Notes: generated by a model not told the origin, from the sequence alone. A stretch of DNA of 64,000 nucleotides from DASRBN01 sp035294305 (GCA_035294305.1 DATGLD010000030.1:62001-126000), one strand, 5' to 3'. Shown: positions 52,780-62,455, counted from the first letter of the stretch. Numbers and translations are program-made.

Positions 52780-54570
52780 TTAATCCGTCGTCGCTGTCGC
52801 CGGCTCAATCTCCGTCCCCGCTCCATTCAACCCCGTTTTAGCCGCCTCCTGACCATAGGTGTAGCGTTTTCCGCGCAGGAACGAGGCTACGGCTGCAATG
52901 AAACACATGCCCGCGGAAAGGTAAAAGACGCCGTGCAGCCCGATCATGAACGGCGATGAAATCAGGTTCGGGAAGAAGCTATGCCCAAGCAGGTTGGCCT
53001 GCCTTGCCAGCGGCAGAGCATGCAAAACCGGCACCGGAATGAGCGTGGCCATGGGATTGTAGCCGAGGAAGGCCGCGAAAAGCGCTGCCGTCGGTGGCAG
53101 GTGCGCGATGGTATTGGCCGTTGCTACTGGAACGCCCGCCTGCGTCAGTCCACTGAACAGCGTCGTTGGCAAGGATGAGGCCAGGCCAATGGTGACGATG
53201 CTGAAGAAAATGCCGATGCTTACCAGCGAACCAGAGTTCTGGAAGGTAGCGCGCATACCAGAAGCCGCCCCTCGCTGTTCCGCAGGTACGCTACCCATAA
53301 TCGAGGAGGTGTTGGGCGAGGAGAACATGCCCTGACCTATGCCCAGCATGAAGAGCAGGAGCGCGAACCAGATGTAGTTGAAGTTAGTTGGCAGGATGGT
53401 CAGCAGGATGAAGCCGACCGCCTGGATCAGCATGCCGGTGGTCGAGAAGACGCGCGCGCCGAAGCGGTCCGAGAGCCAGCCGCTCATAGGGCCCATCAAT
53501 ACGAAGCCGATCAACAGTGGTAGCAGGTAGATACCGGCCCACAGCGGTGTGACATCGTAATTGTACCCGTGCAATGGCAGCCAGATGCCTTGCAGCCAGA
53601 TGACGAGCATGAATTGCAGGCCGCCGCGCGCAATACTGGCTAGAAAGCTGCTAGCATTACCCGCGGCGAACATACGAATCTTGAAGAGCCGCAGGTGAAA
53701 CATCGGGTCCTCAACGTGCAATTCGATCCAGATGAAGAGCGCGAGCAGGACGATGCCCAGGGATATCGCGCCCAGCACGAAAGGATTGCCCCAGCCAGTT
53801 GGGGCGCCACCGTATGGTTGAATGCCATAGGTAATGCCGAGCAGCAGGATGGTCGCGCCAAGGGCAAAAGTGATGTTGCCTGCCCAGTCGATCCTCTGAT
53901 GGCCGCGAATCGATGCGATCTCGCGCAGCATGAGGTAGGCCCAGACCGTTCCCACGATGCCGACCGGCACGCTGACCAGGAAGACCAGCCGCCAGCTGAA
54001 GTACGATAGTATGCCACCCAGGATCAGGCCAATCACGGAGCCGAGAATTGCCGCGACCTGGTTAATACCAAGGGCCAGGCCGCGCTGGTTGGCCGGAAAC
54101 GCATCGGTCAGGATGGCGGCGCTGTTCGAGAAGAGGAATCCAGCGCCCACACCTTGAATCAGGCGGAAGAGAATCAGTTCGAGCGCCCCTGTATTGCCCG
54201 TTCCCGGTGTCAGCCAGAGCAGGATGCTGCCAACAGTGAAGATGGCGAATCCCAAATTGTAGAAGCGCACGCGCCCAAACATATCGGAGATGCGTCCGAA
54301 AGTTACCAGCAGCGTCGCCGTGACGACCATATAGCCGAGCAGTATCCATAGGAAATAGTCCGTTTCACCCGGCGCGAGTGGGTTCACATGAATACCGTTG
54401 AAGATAGCAGGCAATGAGATCAAGACAATACTGGCATCAATACTCGCCATCAACACGCCCAGGGTGGTATTTGTCAGCGCGATCCATTTATAGTGCGGGC
54501 CAACGGGTCTTCTGGCGCGTGAAGTGCGGCGGGCGATACGCTCCGATTCATTGCGCTCAGCGGTTTTCAT
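52780..54570 (-). CDS. DHA2-family drug:H+ antiporter (MFS, 14 helices)
   Basis: This exporter of about 597 residues is of the EmrB/QacA type. Loop 2-3 has GRISDMFGRVRFYNLGFAIF, helix 5 has the antiporter motif ALGINQVAAILGSVIGLILG, and VTATLLVTFG precedes motif A. Length and number of hydrophobic segments fit 14 helices. The N-terminus is basic (RIARRTSRARRPVG). Of three clustered ATGs I choose 54570, five bases after AAGGGAG. No regulator is adjacent. The substrate is unknown. Confidence 0.92.
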   Translation of the reverse strand: MKTAERNESERIARRTSRARRPVGPHYKWIALTNTTLGVLMASIDASIVLISLPAIFNGIHVNPLAPGETDYFLWILLGYMVVTATLLVTFGRISDMFGRVRFYNLGFAIFTVGSILLWLTPGTGNTGALELILFRLIQGVGAGFLFSNSAAILTDAFPANQRGLALGINQVAAILGSVIGLILGGILSYFSWRLVFLVSVPVGIVGTVWAYLMLREIASIRGHQRIDWAGNITFALGATILLLGITYGIQPYGGAPTGWGNPFVLGAISLGIVLLALFIWIELHVEDPMFHLRLFKIRMFAAGNASSFLASIARGGLQFMLVIWLQGIWLPLHGYNYDVTPLWAGIYLLPLLIGFVLMGPMSGWLSDRFGARVFSTTGMLIQAVGFILLTILPTNFNYIWFALLLFMLGIGQGMFSSPNTSSIMGSVPAEQRGAASGMRATFQNSGSLVSIGIFFSIVTIGLASSLPTTLFSGLTQAGVPVATANTIAHLPPTAALFAAFLGYNPMATLIPVPVLHALPLARQANLLGHSFFPNLISSPFMIGLHGVFYLSAGMCFIAAVASFLRGKRYTYGQEAAKTGLNGAGTEIEPATATTD

Positions 54571-54895
54571 CATTACTCCCTTCATCATTCATATCGCATG
54601 CTTTTAACTCGTGATGCCTTATGATCAGCTCCTATAAGAAGTATATACTATCGTTTACGTGAACGTCAATGTTAGTTAACCGTTCGTCCATTATGAACTC
54701 CGACAGTTGTATCGCAGTGCGCTGTCTCTATAGTGAGGAAGTCATGTGCCATGCAACTCATTTTCCGTGATATAATTCTGTTGTTTCACCGGGTTCCATA
54801 ATAGTTCAGCAGGGGTAGTTCAGGCTTTTCTGACCGTATTGCGTTGTTCCAACTCGTTAGCGACCCCTGAAGGAGGGAAGACAGGAGAAGGTGCT
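54571..54895. other. Divergent promoter region between exporter and ligase genes
   Basis: About 325 bases with no gene. It must hold promoters for both flanking genes. Short words such as TTTACGTGAACGTCAATG and GTTAGTTAACCGTT near 54650-54690 could be operators, but I see no clean palindrome. Confidence 0.4.
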
Positions 54896-56476
54896 ATGAC
54901 AACATCAAACAGGCCAGCGGAAGCGACTTCGCAACAAACTCCCACACCGGCTCCGGCGCCTCATTATCTTGATGCGCATGCGCAGGTTCGTCCCAATAAG
55001 ATGGCGCTTATCTGCGGAGAGCGTGCGCTGACTTATGCCGAATTAAATGCTCGCGCCAGGGGGGTTGCCAATGCTTTGGGTGGTCTGGGCGTGAAGGCTA
55101 ATGACCGCGTGGCCGTGATGTCCCACAACTCCATCGAGCTGCTTGAGATTGCCTGCGGCCTGTCGAAGCTCTCCGCTATTGGTGTGATGCTCAACTATCG
55201 CCTGCGTGAACACGAGGTGGCCTATATCCTCAAGGACTGCCAGGCGAAGGTGGCGATAGCCGGGCCGGGGATGGTCGAAGTCGTCGATACAGCGCGTGCT
55301 GAAGTCGCGAGCGAGGTCGTCTATATAACAGTCGGGAAAGAATTCAGGCCGGGCTGGCGGCGCTATGAAGAACTGCTTGCTGGTGCAGGTGAAGATGTGC
55401 CAGGAGGTGAAGGCGGGCTGGGTTCTACGATGAGCTATACATCTGGCACGACGGGCAAGCCCAAAGGAGCCTATCGCGCACATGGAGTGCCCGCTGCTGA
55501 CATCATTCGCCTCATCCAGGCGTTTGAGCTGGGCGAGCCTGATGTGCATTTACTGGCCGGCCCGTATTATCACAGTGCTCCCAGCTTCTTCGTGTCGCTC
55601 CATTTGCTCCTGGGATCGACAATCGTCATCCAACCCCGCTATGACCCTGTTGACGCCCTGCAACTGATCGAGCGGCATGAGGTGACGACGACCTTCATGG
55701 CTCCCACGCTTTTGCAGCGTCTTTGCGATGTGCCCGAAGAAATATTCTCGCGCTATCATGTGCGCTCTTTGCGCTCTATTATCCTGGCCGGAGCGCCCTG
55801 CCCCTATGCATTGAAAGTGCGGGCCACAGAGCGTTTTGGCCCAATTCTCTGGGAGTTCTATGGGGCGACGGAAACCGGTGTGGTGACACTGCTCAGGCCG
55901 GAAGATCAGCTGCGCAAGCCAGGGTCGTGCGGCAAGGCCGGGCCTGGGCAGGAAATACGCCTGCTCGATGCTGAAGGTCATGAAGTTCCGGTGGGTGTGC
56001 CTGGGGAGATGTGGACGCGCAATTCGTGGCTGGCCGAATATTATAACAAGCCGGACGCGACAGCCGGCAACATGCGCGATGGCTTCTTTTCAGTCGGAGA
56101 CATCGCCTATTGCGACGAAGAGGGCTATTACTATATCTGCGACCGCAAAATCGATATGATTATCTCCGGAGGAGTCAATATCTACCCGGCGGAAGTCGAG
56201 GCCGCTTTGTCCGCGCATCCTGCCGTAGCCGATGTAGCCGTGATCGGCGTTCCCAACGCGCAATGGGGTGAGTCTGTGAAAGCGGTGGTCCAGCTTAAGG
56301 CAGGGGCCACCGCCAGCGCCGAGGAATTGATCGCTTTCTGTAGCGAACTGCTGGCCGATTACAAGAGACCGCGTTCCATAGATTTCGTCGACGAGCTACC
56401 GCGCAACCCGGCGGGCAAGTTGCTCAAAAACCAGATTCGCGAACCATATTGGAGGGATGCTGGAAGGAGGATTTAG
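54896..56476 (+). CDS. AMP-dependent acyl-CoA synthetase/ligase
   Basis: It activates a carboxylic acid as acyl-AMP and then thioesterifies CoA; chain length or substrate is unknown. In about 526 residues the P-loop-like MSYTSGTTGKPKGAYRAHG, motif LWEFYGATETGVVTLLRPED, hinge YYICDRKIDMIISGGVNIYP and C-terminal catalytic Lys in PRNPAGKLLKNQIRE are all present. The ATG at 54896 has GGAGAAGG upstream. It could feed fatty acids into beta-oxidation, which would fit the glyoxylate-shunt genes nearby. Confidence 0.93.
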   Translation: MTTSNRPAEATSQQTPTPAPAPHYLDAHAQVRPNKMALICGERALTYAELNARARGVANALGGLGVKANDRVAVMSHNSIELLEIACGLSKLSAIGVMLNYRLREHEVAYILKDCQAKVAIAGPGMVEVVDTARAEVASEVVYITVGKEFRPGWRRYEELLAGAGEDVPGGEGGLGSTMSYTSGTTGKPKGAYRAHGVPAADIIRLIQAFELGEPDVHLLAGPYYHSAPSFFVSLHLLLGSTIVIQPRYDPVDALQLIERHEVTTTFMAPTLLQRLCDVPEEIFSRYHVRSLRSIILAGAPCPYALKVRATERFGPILWEFYGATETGVVTLLRPEDQLRKPGSCGKAGPGQEIRLLDAEGHEVPVGVPGEMWTRNSWLAEYYNKPDATAGNMRDGFFSVGDIAYCDEEGYYYICDRKIDMIISGGVNIYPAEVEAALSAHPAVADVAVIGVPNAQWGESVKAVVQLKAGATASAEELIAFCSELLADYKRPRSIDFVDELPRNPAGKLLKNQIREPYWRDAGRRI

Positions 56477-56514
56477 AGGGCTTGCTGCAAAGCGACAGAG
56501 TGAAAGAGGGATGA

Positions 56515-56660
56515 GAGGGCGACCACCAGGGTACGCCTCTCGTAAACCGACCGACCAGTCCCTGTGAAAAAGCGATAGGAGGGCGACCGCAAGGGTACGC
56601 CCTTACTATGATACGAGACGATTCCTGGATGAGTGGGGCGTACCCTTGTGGTCGCCCTCA
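56515..56660. repeat. Repeat family B, one half plus an inverted pair
   Basis: A single half with AGGGCGACCACCAGGGTACG is at 56515-56540. A pair is at 56580-56660, with AGGGCGACCGCAAGGGTACG, CCCTTACTATGAT in the centre, and TACCCTTGTGGTCGCCCT at the right. The right-hand edge supplies the stop codon of argF. The repeat separates the convergent ligase and arg operon. Confidence 0.8.
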
Positions 56661-57692
56661 GGCCTGGTTTCCTAGTGTCGCGACAAGCACGGCCTTGATG
56701 GTGTGCAGGCGGTTTTCGGCCTGGTCGAAGACGATGGATGCGCCTGATTCGAATACCTCGTCGGTCACCTCCAGCGCTTCCAGGCCATATTGCTCATAGA
56801 TTTGCCGTCCCAGCTTCGTATCTGTATTGTGCAGCGCCGGCAGGCAATGCATGAATTTTGTCCTGGAATTGTTGGTCATGGCCATCAGCGATCTGTTCAC
56901 CTGGTAGGGGAGCATCAGGCGGATGCGTTCGCCCCAGGCCTGGTATGGTTCGCCCATCGATACCCAGACATCGGTATAGAGGAAATTGCAGCCTTCTACT
57001 GCTGCCCCGGCATCTTCAGTCAGCGTGATATGCGCTCCCGTGCCCTGAGCAATCGCCTGCGCCAGCTGGGTGCGCGACTGCCGGGGCCAGCACTCTTTGG
57101 GCCCTGCCAGGCGCATATCCATGCCCATCAGCGCCGCTCCGATCATCAGCGAATCGCCTACGTTGGAGCCAACATCCCCCAGGAAACAGCATGAGATATC
57201 CTCAAGCGGTTTGTTGGAGTGTTCTTGCATCGTTAGCAGGTCGGCCAGTATCTGTGTCGGATGGGCCTCATTGGTCAGGCCGTTCCAGACGGGAACGCTG
57301 GCGTAGCGCGCCAGTTCTTCCACCTTCGCCTGCTCGAAACCGCGATAGGCGATGCCATCATACAGGCGCCCAAGCACGCGCGCTGTATCCTTCATTGTTT
57401 CCTTGCTGCCGATGTGTGAACCGGTCGATCCTATATAGCTGACATTAGCTCCCTGGTCAAAAGCCGCGACCTCGAAGCTGCTGCGCGTGCGCGTCGAGTC
57501 TTTTTCAAAGATCAGGGCGATGCGTTTGCCTTTCAGGTGCTGTTTCTCAGTTCCGGCATATCTGGCCGCTTTCAGTGCGGTTGATAGTTGCAAAAGATAC
57601 TGTATTTCCTGGGTTGTGAAGTCTTCCAGTTTCAAAAAAGGCCTGTTTTTCAGTGTTACGGCGGTGCCGGCGATCATTTCGCGCAATAACAT
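56658..57692 (-). CDS. argF: Ornithine carbamoyltransferase
   Basis: It makes citrulline from ornithine and carbamoyl phosphate in arginine synthesis. The 344 residues have the carbamoyl-phosphate motif EKDSTRTRSSFEVAAFDQGA, HPTQILADLLTMQEH, and the C-terminal FMHCLPALHNTDTKLG with the HCLP motif. The length is normal. The ATG at 57692 has AAAGGAG upstream. It is the last gene of argH-argG-argF. Its stop codon TGA is formed at the junction with a family B repeat. Confidence 0.97.
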   Translation of the reverse strand: MLLREMIAGTAVTLKNRPFLKLEDFTTQEIQYLLQLSTALKAARYAGTEKQHLKGKRIALIFEKDSTRTRSSFEVAAFDQGANVSYIGSTGSHIGSKETMKDTARVLGRLYDGIAYRGFEQAKVEELARYASVPVWNGLTNEAHPTQILADLLTMQEHSNKPLEDISCCFLGDVGSNVGDSLMIGAALMGMDMRLAGPKECWPRQSRTQLAQAIAQGTGAHITLTEDAGAAVEGCNFLYTDVWVSMGEPYQAWGERIRLMLPYQVNRSLMAMTNNSRTKFMHCLPALHNTDTKLGRQIYEQYGLEALEVTDEVFESGASIVFDQAENRLHTIKAVLVATLGNQA

Positions 57693-57710
57693 GGGTGGCT
57701 CCTTTCTGCT

Positions 57711-58997
57711 TTATTGCTTTCCTGCCGGTAGGGGCGTGCCCTTGTGGTCGCCCTCCAAATTAGACCTTTGGCCCGCGCTTCCCTGCAGCAAATTTTCCTC
57801 GCTGCTCATGGATGGTAAAAGCTGTGCCTGGGCCTGGGTGGTCAGCGGCAGGCCCCAGAGCTTGATGAAGCCGAGGGCGGCATTGTGATCGAATTGATCG
57901 CCGCTGTCGTAAGTCGCCAGGCCATGGTTATAGAGCGAATAGTCAGATTTGCGTCCAACCACCAAGCAATGCCCGTTGGCTAACTTCACGCGCACGACGC
58001 CGCTTACAAAGCGCTGCGTGCTTTGCACATACGCGGCCAGGTCTTGATGCAGCGCGCTGTACCATTGCCCGTTATAAATGAGACGTGAATATTCGGCGGC
58101 CACCAATTCTTTGAAACGGGCCTGGTCGCGGCTCAAGGTCAAACCCTCAAGCGCGCGGTGGGCCGTATGCAGTACAGCGGCGGCGGGAGCCTCGTAGACC
58201 TCGCGCGATTTGATGCCCACCAGCCGGTTCTCGATATGATCGATGCGCCCGATGCCATATTCCCCAGCGAGTTTGTTCACCGACTCGATCAGCGTCACGC
58301 CGTCTATCTCTTCGCCATTCAATGCCGTGGGTATGCCGTTTTGAAAGGTGATCTCCACATATGCCGGCTCAGCAGGCCCGGTGTTTTTTGTCCATTCGTA
58401 CACCTCTTCCGGCGGCTCTGCCCAGGGATCTTCAAGGATGCCGCACTCGACGCTGCGGCCCCACAGGTTTTGATCGACAGAATAGGGGCTGGCGTTGGTC
58501 ACCTGAATGGGAATACCATGCTCGGCGGCGTAAGCTATCTCGTTATCGCGTGTCATGCCCCACTCGCGGACGGGCGCGATGATTTTCAGGTCGGGCGCGA
58601 GTGTATGGATCGAGACATCGAAGCGTACCTGATCATTGCCCTTACCGGTGCAGCCATGCGCTACGGCCACGGCTCCTTCCTCACGCGCCACTTCGACCAG
58701 CAGGCGTGCGATCAACGGACGCGCCAGGGCCGTCGCCAGCGGATATTGCCCTTCATAAATTGCTCCTGCCTGCAGCGCGGGCCAGACGAAGTAACGCACA
58801 AAATCAGCGCGCCCATCGATCACAACTGTTTTTACAGCACCGATCTGCTCGGCGCGCGCAGCAATGGCCGGTAGATCACGCGCGTTGCCAACATCAGCCG
58901 TCAGCGTAATCACATCCAGGCCATATTGTTCTTTCATCCAGTGAATGGCGACCGATGTATCAAGGCCGCCGGAATAAGCGAGTACCACTGTTGCCAT
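57711..58997 (-). CDS. argG: Argininosuccinate synthase
   Basis: It joins citrulline and aspartate with ATP. The 428 residues begin MATVVLAYSGGLDTSVAIHW with the PP-loop motif and contain GCTGKGNDQVRFDVSIHTLA and SPYSVDQNLWGRSVECGILE. The last roughly 25 residues (GQRSNLEGDHKGTPLPAGKQ) are encoded largely by a family B repeat (57728-57755) and are not part of the normal enzyme. The preceding AQAQLLPSMSSEENLL looks like the natural tail. The ATG at 58997 has AAGGAGAG upstream, 14 bases after argH ends. Confidence 0.96.
   Translation of the reverse strand: MATVVLAYSGGLDTSVAIHWMKEQYGLDVITLTADVGNARDLPAIAARAEQIGAVKTVVIDGRADFVRYFVWPALQAGAIYEGQYPLATALARPLIARLLVEVAREEGAVAVAHGCTGKGNDQVRFDVSIHTLAPDLKIIAPVREWGMTRDNEIAYAAEHGIPIQVTNASPYSVDQNLWGRSVECGILEDPWAEPPEEVYEWTKNTGPAEPAYVEITFQNGIPTALNGEEIDGVTLIESVNKLAGEYGIGRIDHIENRLVGIKSREVYEAPAAAVLHTAHRALEGLTLSRDQARFKELVAAEYSRLIYNGQWYSALHQDLAAYVQSTQRFVSGVVRVKLANGHCLVVGRKSDYSLYNHGLATYDSGDQFDHNAALGFIKLWGLPLTTQAQAQLLPSMSSEENLLQGSAGQRSNLEGDHKGTPLPAGKQ
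57728..57755. repeat. Repeat family B half inside the argG 3' end
   Basis: GGTAGGGGCGTGCCCTTGTG and GTCGCCCT are in the last codons of argG, read through in frame on the minus strand. Confidence 0.75.
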
Positions 58998-59011
58998 GAT
59001 AGTTTCTCTCC

Positions 59012-60397
59012 TTATGCGTTTCCAATTAGCTTTTGTATGGCGACGTTAAACGTTTCTGTTCGTTGCTGCCAGGTTTCTTTGACCTTTTCGAGCTGGCTGT
59101 GAGCCTGCGCCAGTCCCAGGTTTCCGCTGCCTCCCAGGTGGTTGCGAGCGGCCAGGCGCTGGATAAGTTGCTCGTGGCTCTCTATGGGTAGGGGCTGGCC
59201 GCTGTCCAGAAGGGCCGTTATTTCTGTGCCGACGATGCGGTAGGCGTCACGGAAAGGCAGCTTGCCTTCGAGCGCAAGTTCGTATGCACGGTCGGTAGCG
59301 AAGAGTTCGTAGCTACAGGCCGCTACCAGGCGATCAGTGTTGACATGCAGCGAACTGACCACCAGCGCGCATATCTGAAGGCATTCCGAGGCTATATCTA
59401 ACGCCTCTATAAAGGGGCGTTTCGTCTCCTGGTAGTCCATGTTGTAGCCGGAAGGCAGGGCGCTTCCTATAGCCATAATTTGTTGTTGCAGCGCCAGCAT
59501 CGTCTGTACACGCGCTCGCACCAGTTCCATCACGCCGATGTTGCGCTTCTGGGGCATGATGCTGCTACCTGAACTGAGTTCTTGCGGTATCTGGAAGAAG
59601 CCGTATTCGTTCGTCGTGAAGAGCAGGATATCCTGGGCGAGCTTACTGAGATCAAGCAGAGTCTGCGCCAGCGCCTGCACAATAGCGCCCTCGATTTTGC
59701 CACGGCTGTTCTGCACGTAGATCACATTGTTCTGCACCCGCGAGAAGCCGAGCAGGTCGGCGCAGTATTGCCGGTCGATGGGAATAGGGACCCCATAACC
59801 GGCGGCGGAGCCAAGCGGCGATTGATCATTGAGCGCGTAAGCCGTCGAAAGCAAGCGCTCATCATCTAGCAGCGCCTCTGTGAAGCTGGCCGCCCATAAA
59901 CCGACTGATGAAAGCATAGCCCGCTGCATATGTGTATAACCGGGCATTGGCACGTGGGCATAGGTGCCCGCGAACTCCAATAATGCCTTGCAGAGATCGC
60001 ACAGGTCCGCGGCGACGGCATGTAGTTGCTCTTTGCCGTATAAACGCAGGTCTACCAGCACCTGGTCATTGCGCGAGCGGGCCAGGTGAATCTTCTTTCC
60101 CACCTCGCCGGTAACCTCGACCAGGTAATTTTCGATGCGGGTGTGTACGTCCTCGTCGGCCAGTGGGATAGTGAACTCGCCTGCCGCCTCGAGTTCCAGA
60201 ATGCCGCGCAGGGCATCGCTCACTTTCCGGAGCTCCTCCTGCGTAAGCAGGCCGATTTTCGCGAGCATGGCTGCGTGTGCGAGCGATCCCCATACGTCGT
60301 GGCGAATCAGGCGCGTGTCGAGGATGCTGTTCTGTGCGGCCTCGAAGCGTTCCACCTGCTCGTTGACTGTGTAGCCTTTTTGCCAGAGTTTGGTCAC
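59012..60397 (-). CDS. argH: Argininosuccinate lyase
   Basis: It releases arginine and fumarate from argininosuccinate, the last step of the pathway. The 461 residues contain DEDVHTRIENYLVEVTGEVG, KIHLARSRNDQVLVDLRLYG and the superfamily signature GSSIMPQKRNIG. The start is GTG at 60397 with GGAGGTG seven bases upstream. It is the first gene of the arg operon; a T-box leader with an arginine-type specifier lies directly upstream and should control all three genes. Confidence 0.97.
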   Translation of the reverse strand: MTKLWQKGYTVNEQVERFEAAQNSILDTRLIRHDVWGSLAHAAMLAKIGLLTQEELRKVSDALRGILELEAAGEFTIPLADEDVHTRIENYLVEVTGEVGKKIHLARSRNDQVLVDLRLYGKEQLHAVAADLCDLCKALLEFAGTYAHVPMPGYTHMQRAMLSSVGLWAASFTEALLDDERLLSTAYALNDQSPLGSAAGYGVPIPIDRQYCADLLGFSRVQNNVIYVQNSRGKIEGAIVQALAQTLLDLSKLAQDILLFTTNEYGFFQIPQELSSGSSIMPQKRNIGVMELVRARVQTMLALQQQIMAIGSALPSGYNMDYQETKRPFIEALDIASECLQICALVVSSLHVNTDRLVAACSYELFATDRAYELALEGKLPFRDAYRIVGTEITALLDSGQPLPIESHEQLIQRLAARNHLGGSGNLGLAQAHSQLEKVKETWQQRTETFNVAIQKLIGNA

Positions 60398-60464
60398 AAC
60401 TCTTCACCTCCTGAAACAATGCTCAAATGGTGAGCATTGGAACGGAAGGGAGGGCGAGGACAAA

Positions 60465-60831
60465 TAAAAAAAGCCCTCGTCCCTTCCTGACGAACAATGT
60501 TGAAGGGACGAGAGCTATCATGCTACTCCCGTGGTGCCACCCTGATTGTCACTATCCGCTACGTCGCATTTTCCGCACACCATTGTGAGAAATGAGAGTG
60601 ACCGCTTGATTGCTGGTTATTATATACATGGGAACCACCCACCTGATCCTACTTGCCTGCGCTGAAATGCGTTTTGCAGGACAGGGACAAGCCACTGTCG
60701 CTACTCGTTTTGTTTCATTTCAGGATAGACTTTCTTCGGCCAGCCGCTTCCGAAGCCGTTCTGAGAGGGCAGACCCATTCCGAACTTTCACCATACATCG
60801 GATCGCTGTTGGCTGCCTGCATCTCATACTA
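60465..60831 (-). promoter_or_regulatory. T-box leader of the argHGF operon (specifier CGG, Arg)
   Basis: On the minus strand AGTA (60828-60831) is followed by TGAGA and GGCAG, which pair with CTGCC and TCTCA. The motif GAA then leads to CGG (Arg) at 60757-60759, as in the leuS leader where GAA precedes CTC. The antiterminator element GGGTGGCACCACGGG lies at 60528-60542. The terminator pairs AGCTCTCGTCCCTT with AAGGGACGAGGGCT before seven T at 60465-60471. The upper stem I is less canonical than in the other leaders. A family C repeat half (60680-60705) lies in the linker. Confidence 0.8.
60680..60705. repeat. Repeat family C half inside the arg T-box
   Basis: GGACAGGGACAAGCCACTGT followed by CGCTAC is nearly identical to the arms at 30186-30268. 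It lies between the specifier domain and the antiterminator. Confidence 0.75.
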
Positions 60832-61098
60832 TGTTCGTTCAACGCGGGTCAACTTTTACTAATTTGTTTGCTGTTAGTAAGAATACCAGCAGTTTCGGGA
60901 AATGTCAATGCGAATTGAAATCTTACCAGGGGAATTGACCAGTCGAGTCAGTTGACCTCAATTTGTAAATTGTCCTGAAGTCTTGCACAAAACAACAAGT
61001 GGCGGGTGTAACCCGCCAGCGTATAGATATATGTATGGCATGTTGAAGGTATATGGAAGGCCTGCTTGTGGTTTCACTCAAAGAAAGGAAGCGTTACA

Positions 61099-61323
61099 GT
61101 GACCAGAAAAACAAACGTCCACAAAGACAAACGCGCCTGGCGCCTCTCCCATGAAGCATTTCTCACGTTGCAGGAACTTGCCCGCCAACAGGGGCTACAA
61201 ACTCCTGCCTTTCTAGAAGTCATCAGCCGCGAACTGGCTCAACAACGCCTTTCGGAGGAGCAGCGCGCCAGCATAAGAGCCGAAGCAGAACGTATCACTG
61301 CCGAACGCGGAGATGCGATATAG
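61099..61323 (+). CDS. Small protein of unknown function (74 aa)
   Basis: I do not recognise the family. It is basic and helical: VTRKTNVHKDKRAWRLSHEA, then FLTLQELARQQGLQTPAFLE and two further charged helices. The style (short strand-like start, then helices with TPAFLEVISRELAQQ) resembles ribbon-helix-helix or antitoxin-like proteins, but no toxin gene is adjacent. The start is GTG at 61099, seven bases after AAGGAAG. A small hairpin (TGGCGGGTGTAACCCGCCA) lies about 90 bases upstream. Confidence 0.55.
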   Translation: MTRKTNVHKDKRAWRLSHEAFLTLQELARQQGLQTPAFLEVISRELAQQRLSEEQRASIRAEAERITAERGDAI

Positions 61324-61419
61324 CATATGTTCTCTTCAGGGGTAGGGATCAGATTGATCGTGCCCGAGACGGAGCTTGATCAGGGTAAGCGAGCAGTTGC
61401 CCTGGCGAGCTTTTTTGCC

Positions 61420-61773
61420 TCAACAGCCCCCTACCCCTATCGCCACAGGTGGTAGTGTCCAGATCGACATTCCGGCAAAGTAATCCCAACGGCAATGGTA
61501 TTCGAGTTGCCGGGTGTGGGGAATCGTTCGCCTGTTGTGGAAACAGGAAATCACAGGCTGCGGGCCGGAAAGGTGGCGTTTCCACGGGCCTTCACCAGCA
61601 AGTTCCCTGCACCACAAAGCGAAGACCAGAATATTGAAAGGCCAGAGCAAGGCCGCGCCCAGTAACAAATTGTTCGCGTTTGTATTAGTTGCCAGTGTGA
61701 AGACGAAGAGAGCAACTCCGACAACGAGTGCCAGGATTGCCAATATGCGTGTCATCCGCCGCGCCGCGCGCAC
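61420..61773 (-). pseudogene. Possible decayed two-helix membrane protein
   Basis: The first 65 residues look real: a basic start, then ILAILALVVGVALFVFTLAT and LLLGAALLWPFNILVFALW, followed by CRELAGEGPWKRH. After that the frame loses protein character, while a neighbouring frame (61349-61585) contains CDFLFPQQANDSP, the kind of sequence that follows such helices in DUF1345-like proteins. I infer one or more frameshifts. It could also be an intact short protein. Confidence 0.35.
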
Positions 61774-61851
61774 TCTTCTAGCGGGGAAGCTACATAGGTA
61801 AGACTGTGAGGGTATGCCCTGGATGAGGCGCCCAAATGTTGACGGAAAAGG

Positions 61852-62280
61852 CTAATCATCTGTAAGCGCGGCACGCAATTCATCGGGCAAAGACACAGCC
61901 TGCTCCGTCGTCGTATCCATCGCCACCATCGTCATCTTGCCCTCCGCGACTACCGGCCCTCTTCTCTCTTGCTCTTGATTGCGTTCTTCCCCTTTCAGGC
62001 GGGCGGTGAAAGTTACCGTCCATGAGGAGTGTCCGACGCGATCCACGCGCGCCTCGACCACGATTTGGTCATCGTAGCGCACAGCGCCACGGAAATCGCA
62101 ACTGGCATGCACGCGAGGGAATGCGATATGCGGAAATGAGGTGGCCTGGGGGAAGCCGATGGAGCGCCTCAATTCATGCTCGGCAATCTCCATGTAGCGA
62201 AACATGGCGGTGAAGTGAATGCGCCCCGTACTATCAACATCGGAAAATGGCACGCGGATCGCAATACTCGTTTGTGGCAT
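61852..62280 (-). CDS. Acyl-CoA thioesterase, hotdog fold (YbgC/FadM-like)
   Basis: This 142-residue enzyme of the 4HBT family hydrolyses acyl-CoA thioesters. It has FSDVDSTGRIHFTAMFRYME, the active-site region with Asp and His of the hotdog helix, then AEHELRRSIGF and VHASCDFRGAVRYDDQIVVE. In YbgC-type enzymes the Asp (here in DVDSTG) is catalytic. Substrate chain length is unknown. It starts at 62280, stands alone and is divergent from the glyoxalase gene. Confidence 0.88.
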   Translation of the reverse strand: MPQTSIAIRVPFSDVDSTGRIHFTAMFRYMEIAEHELRRSIGFPQATSFPHIAFPRVHASCDFRGAVRYDDQIVVEARVDRVGHSSWTVTFTARLKGEERNQEQERRGPVVAEGKMTMVAMDTTTEQAVSLPDELRAALTDD

Positions 62281-62455
62281 AGGCTGTTCTCATGTCCTCC
62301 TGGCTTGATCTTTTTTTTGCTTGTAGGTATTGTACTTCAAAACACGTTTTGCTGAGCAGGTCCCTTCAGCATTGAAATAGACTGGCTGGCGCTGGTGTTT
62401 CTAATCATAGAATGGTTTATCTATTAAAGAGCTTTTATAAATGAATGCGACTATG

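Noticed and set aside
60998..61020. TGGCGGGTGTAACCCGCCA hairpin as a terminator
   Set aside because: No gene ends nearby and no T run follows on either strand; it may simply be another small repeat.
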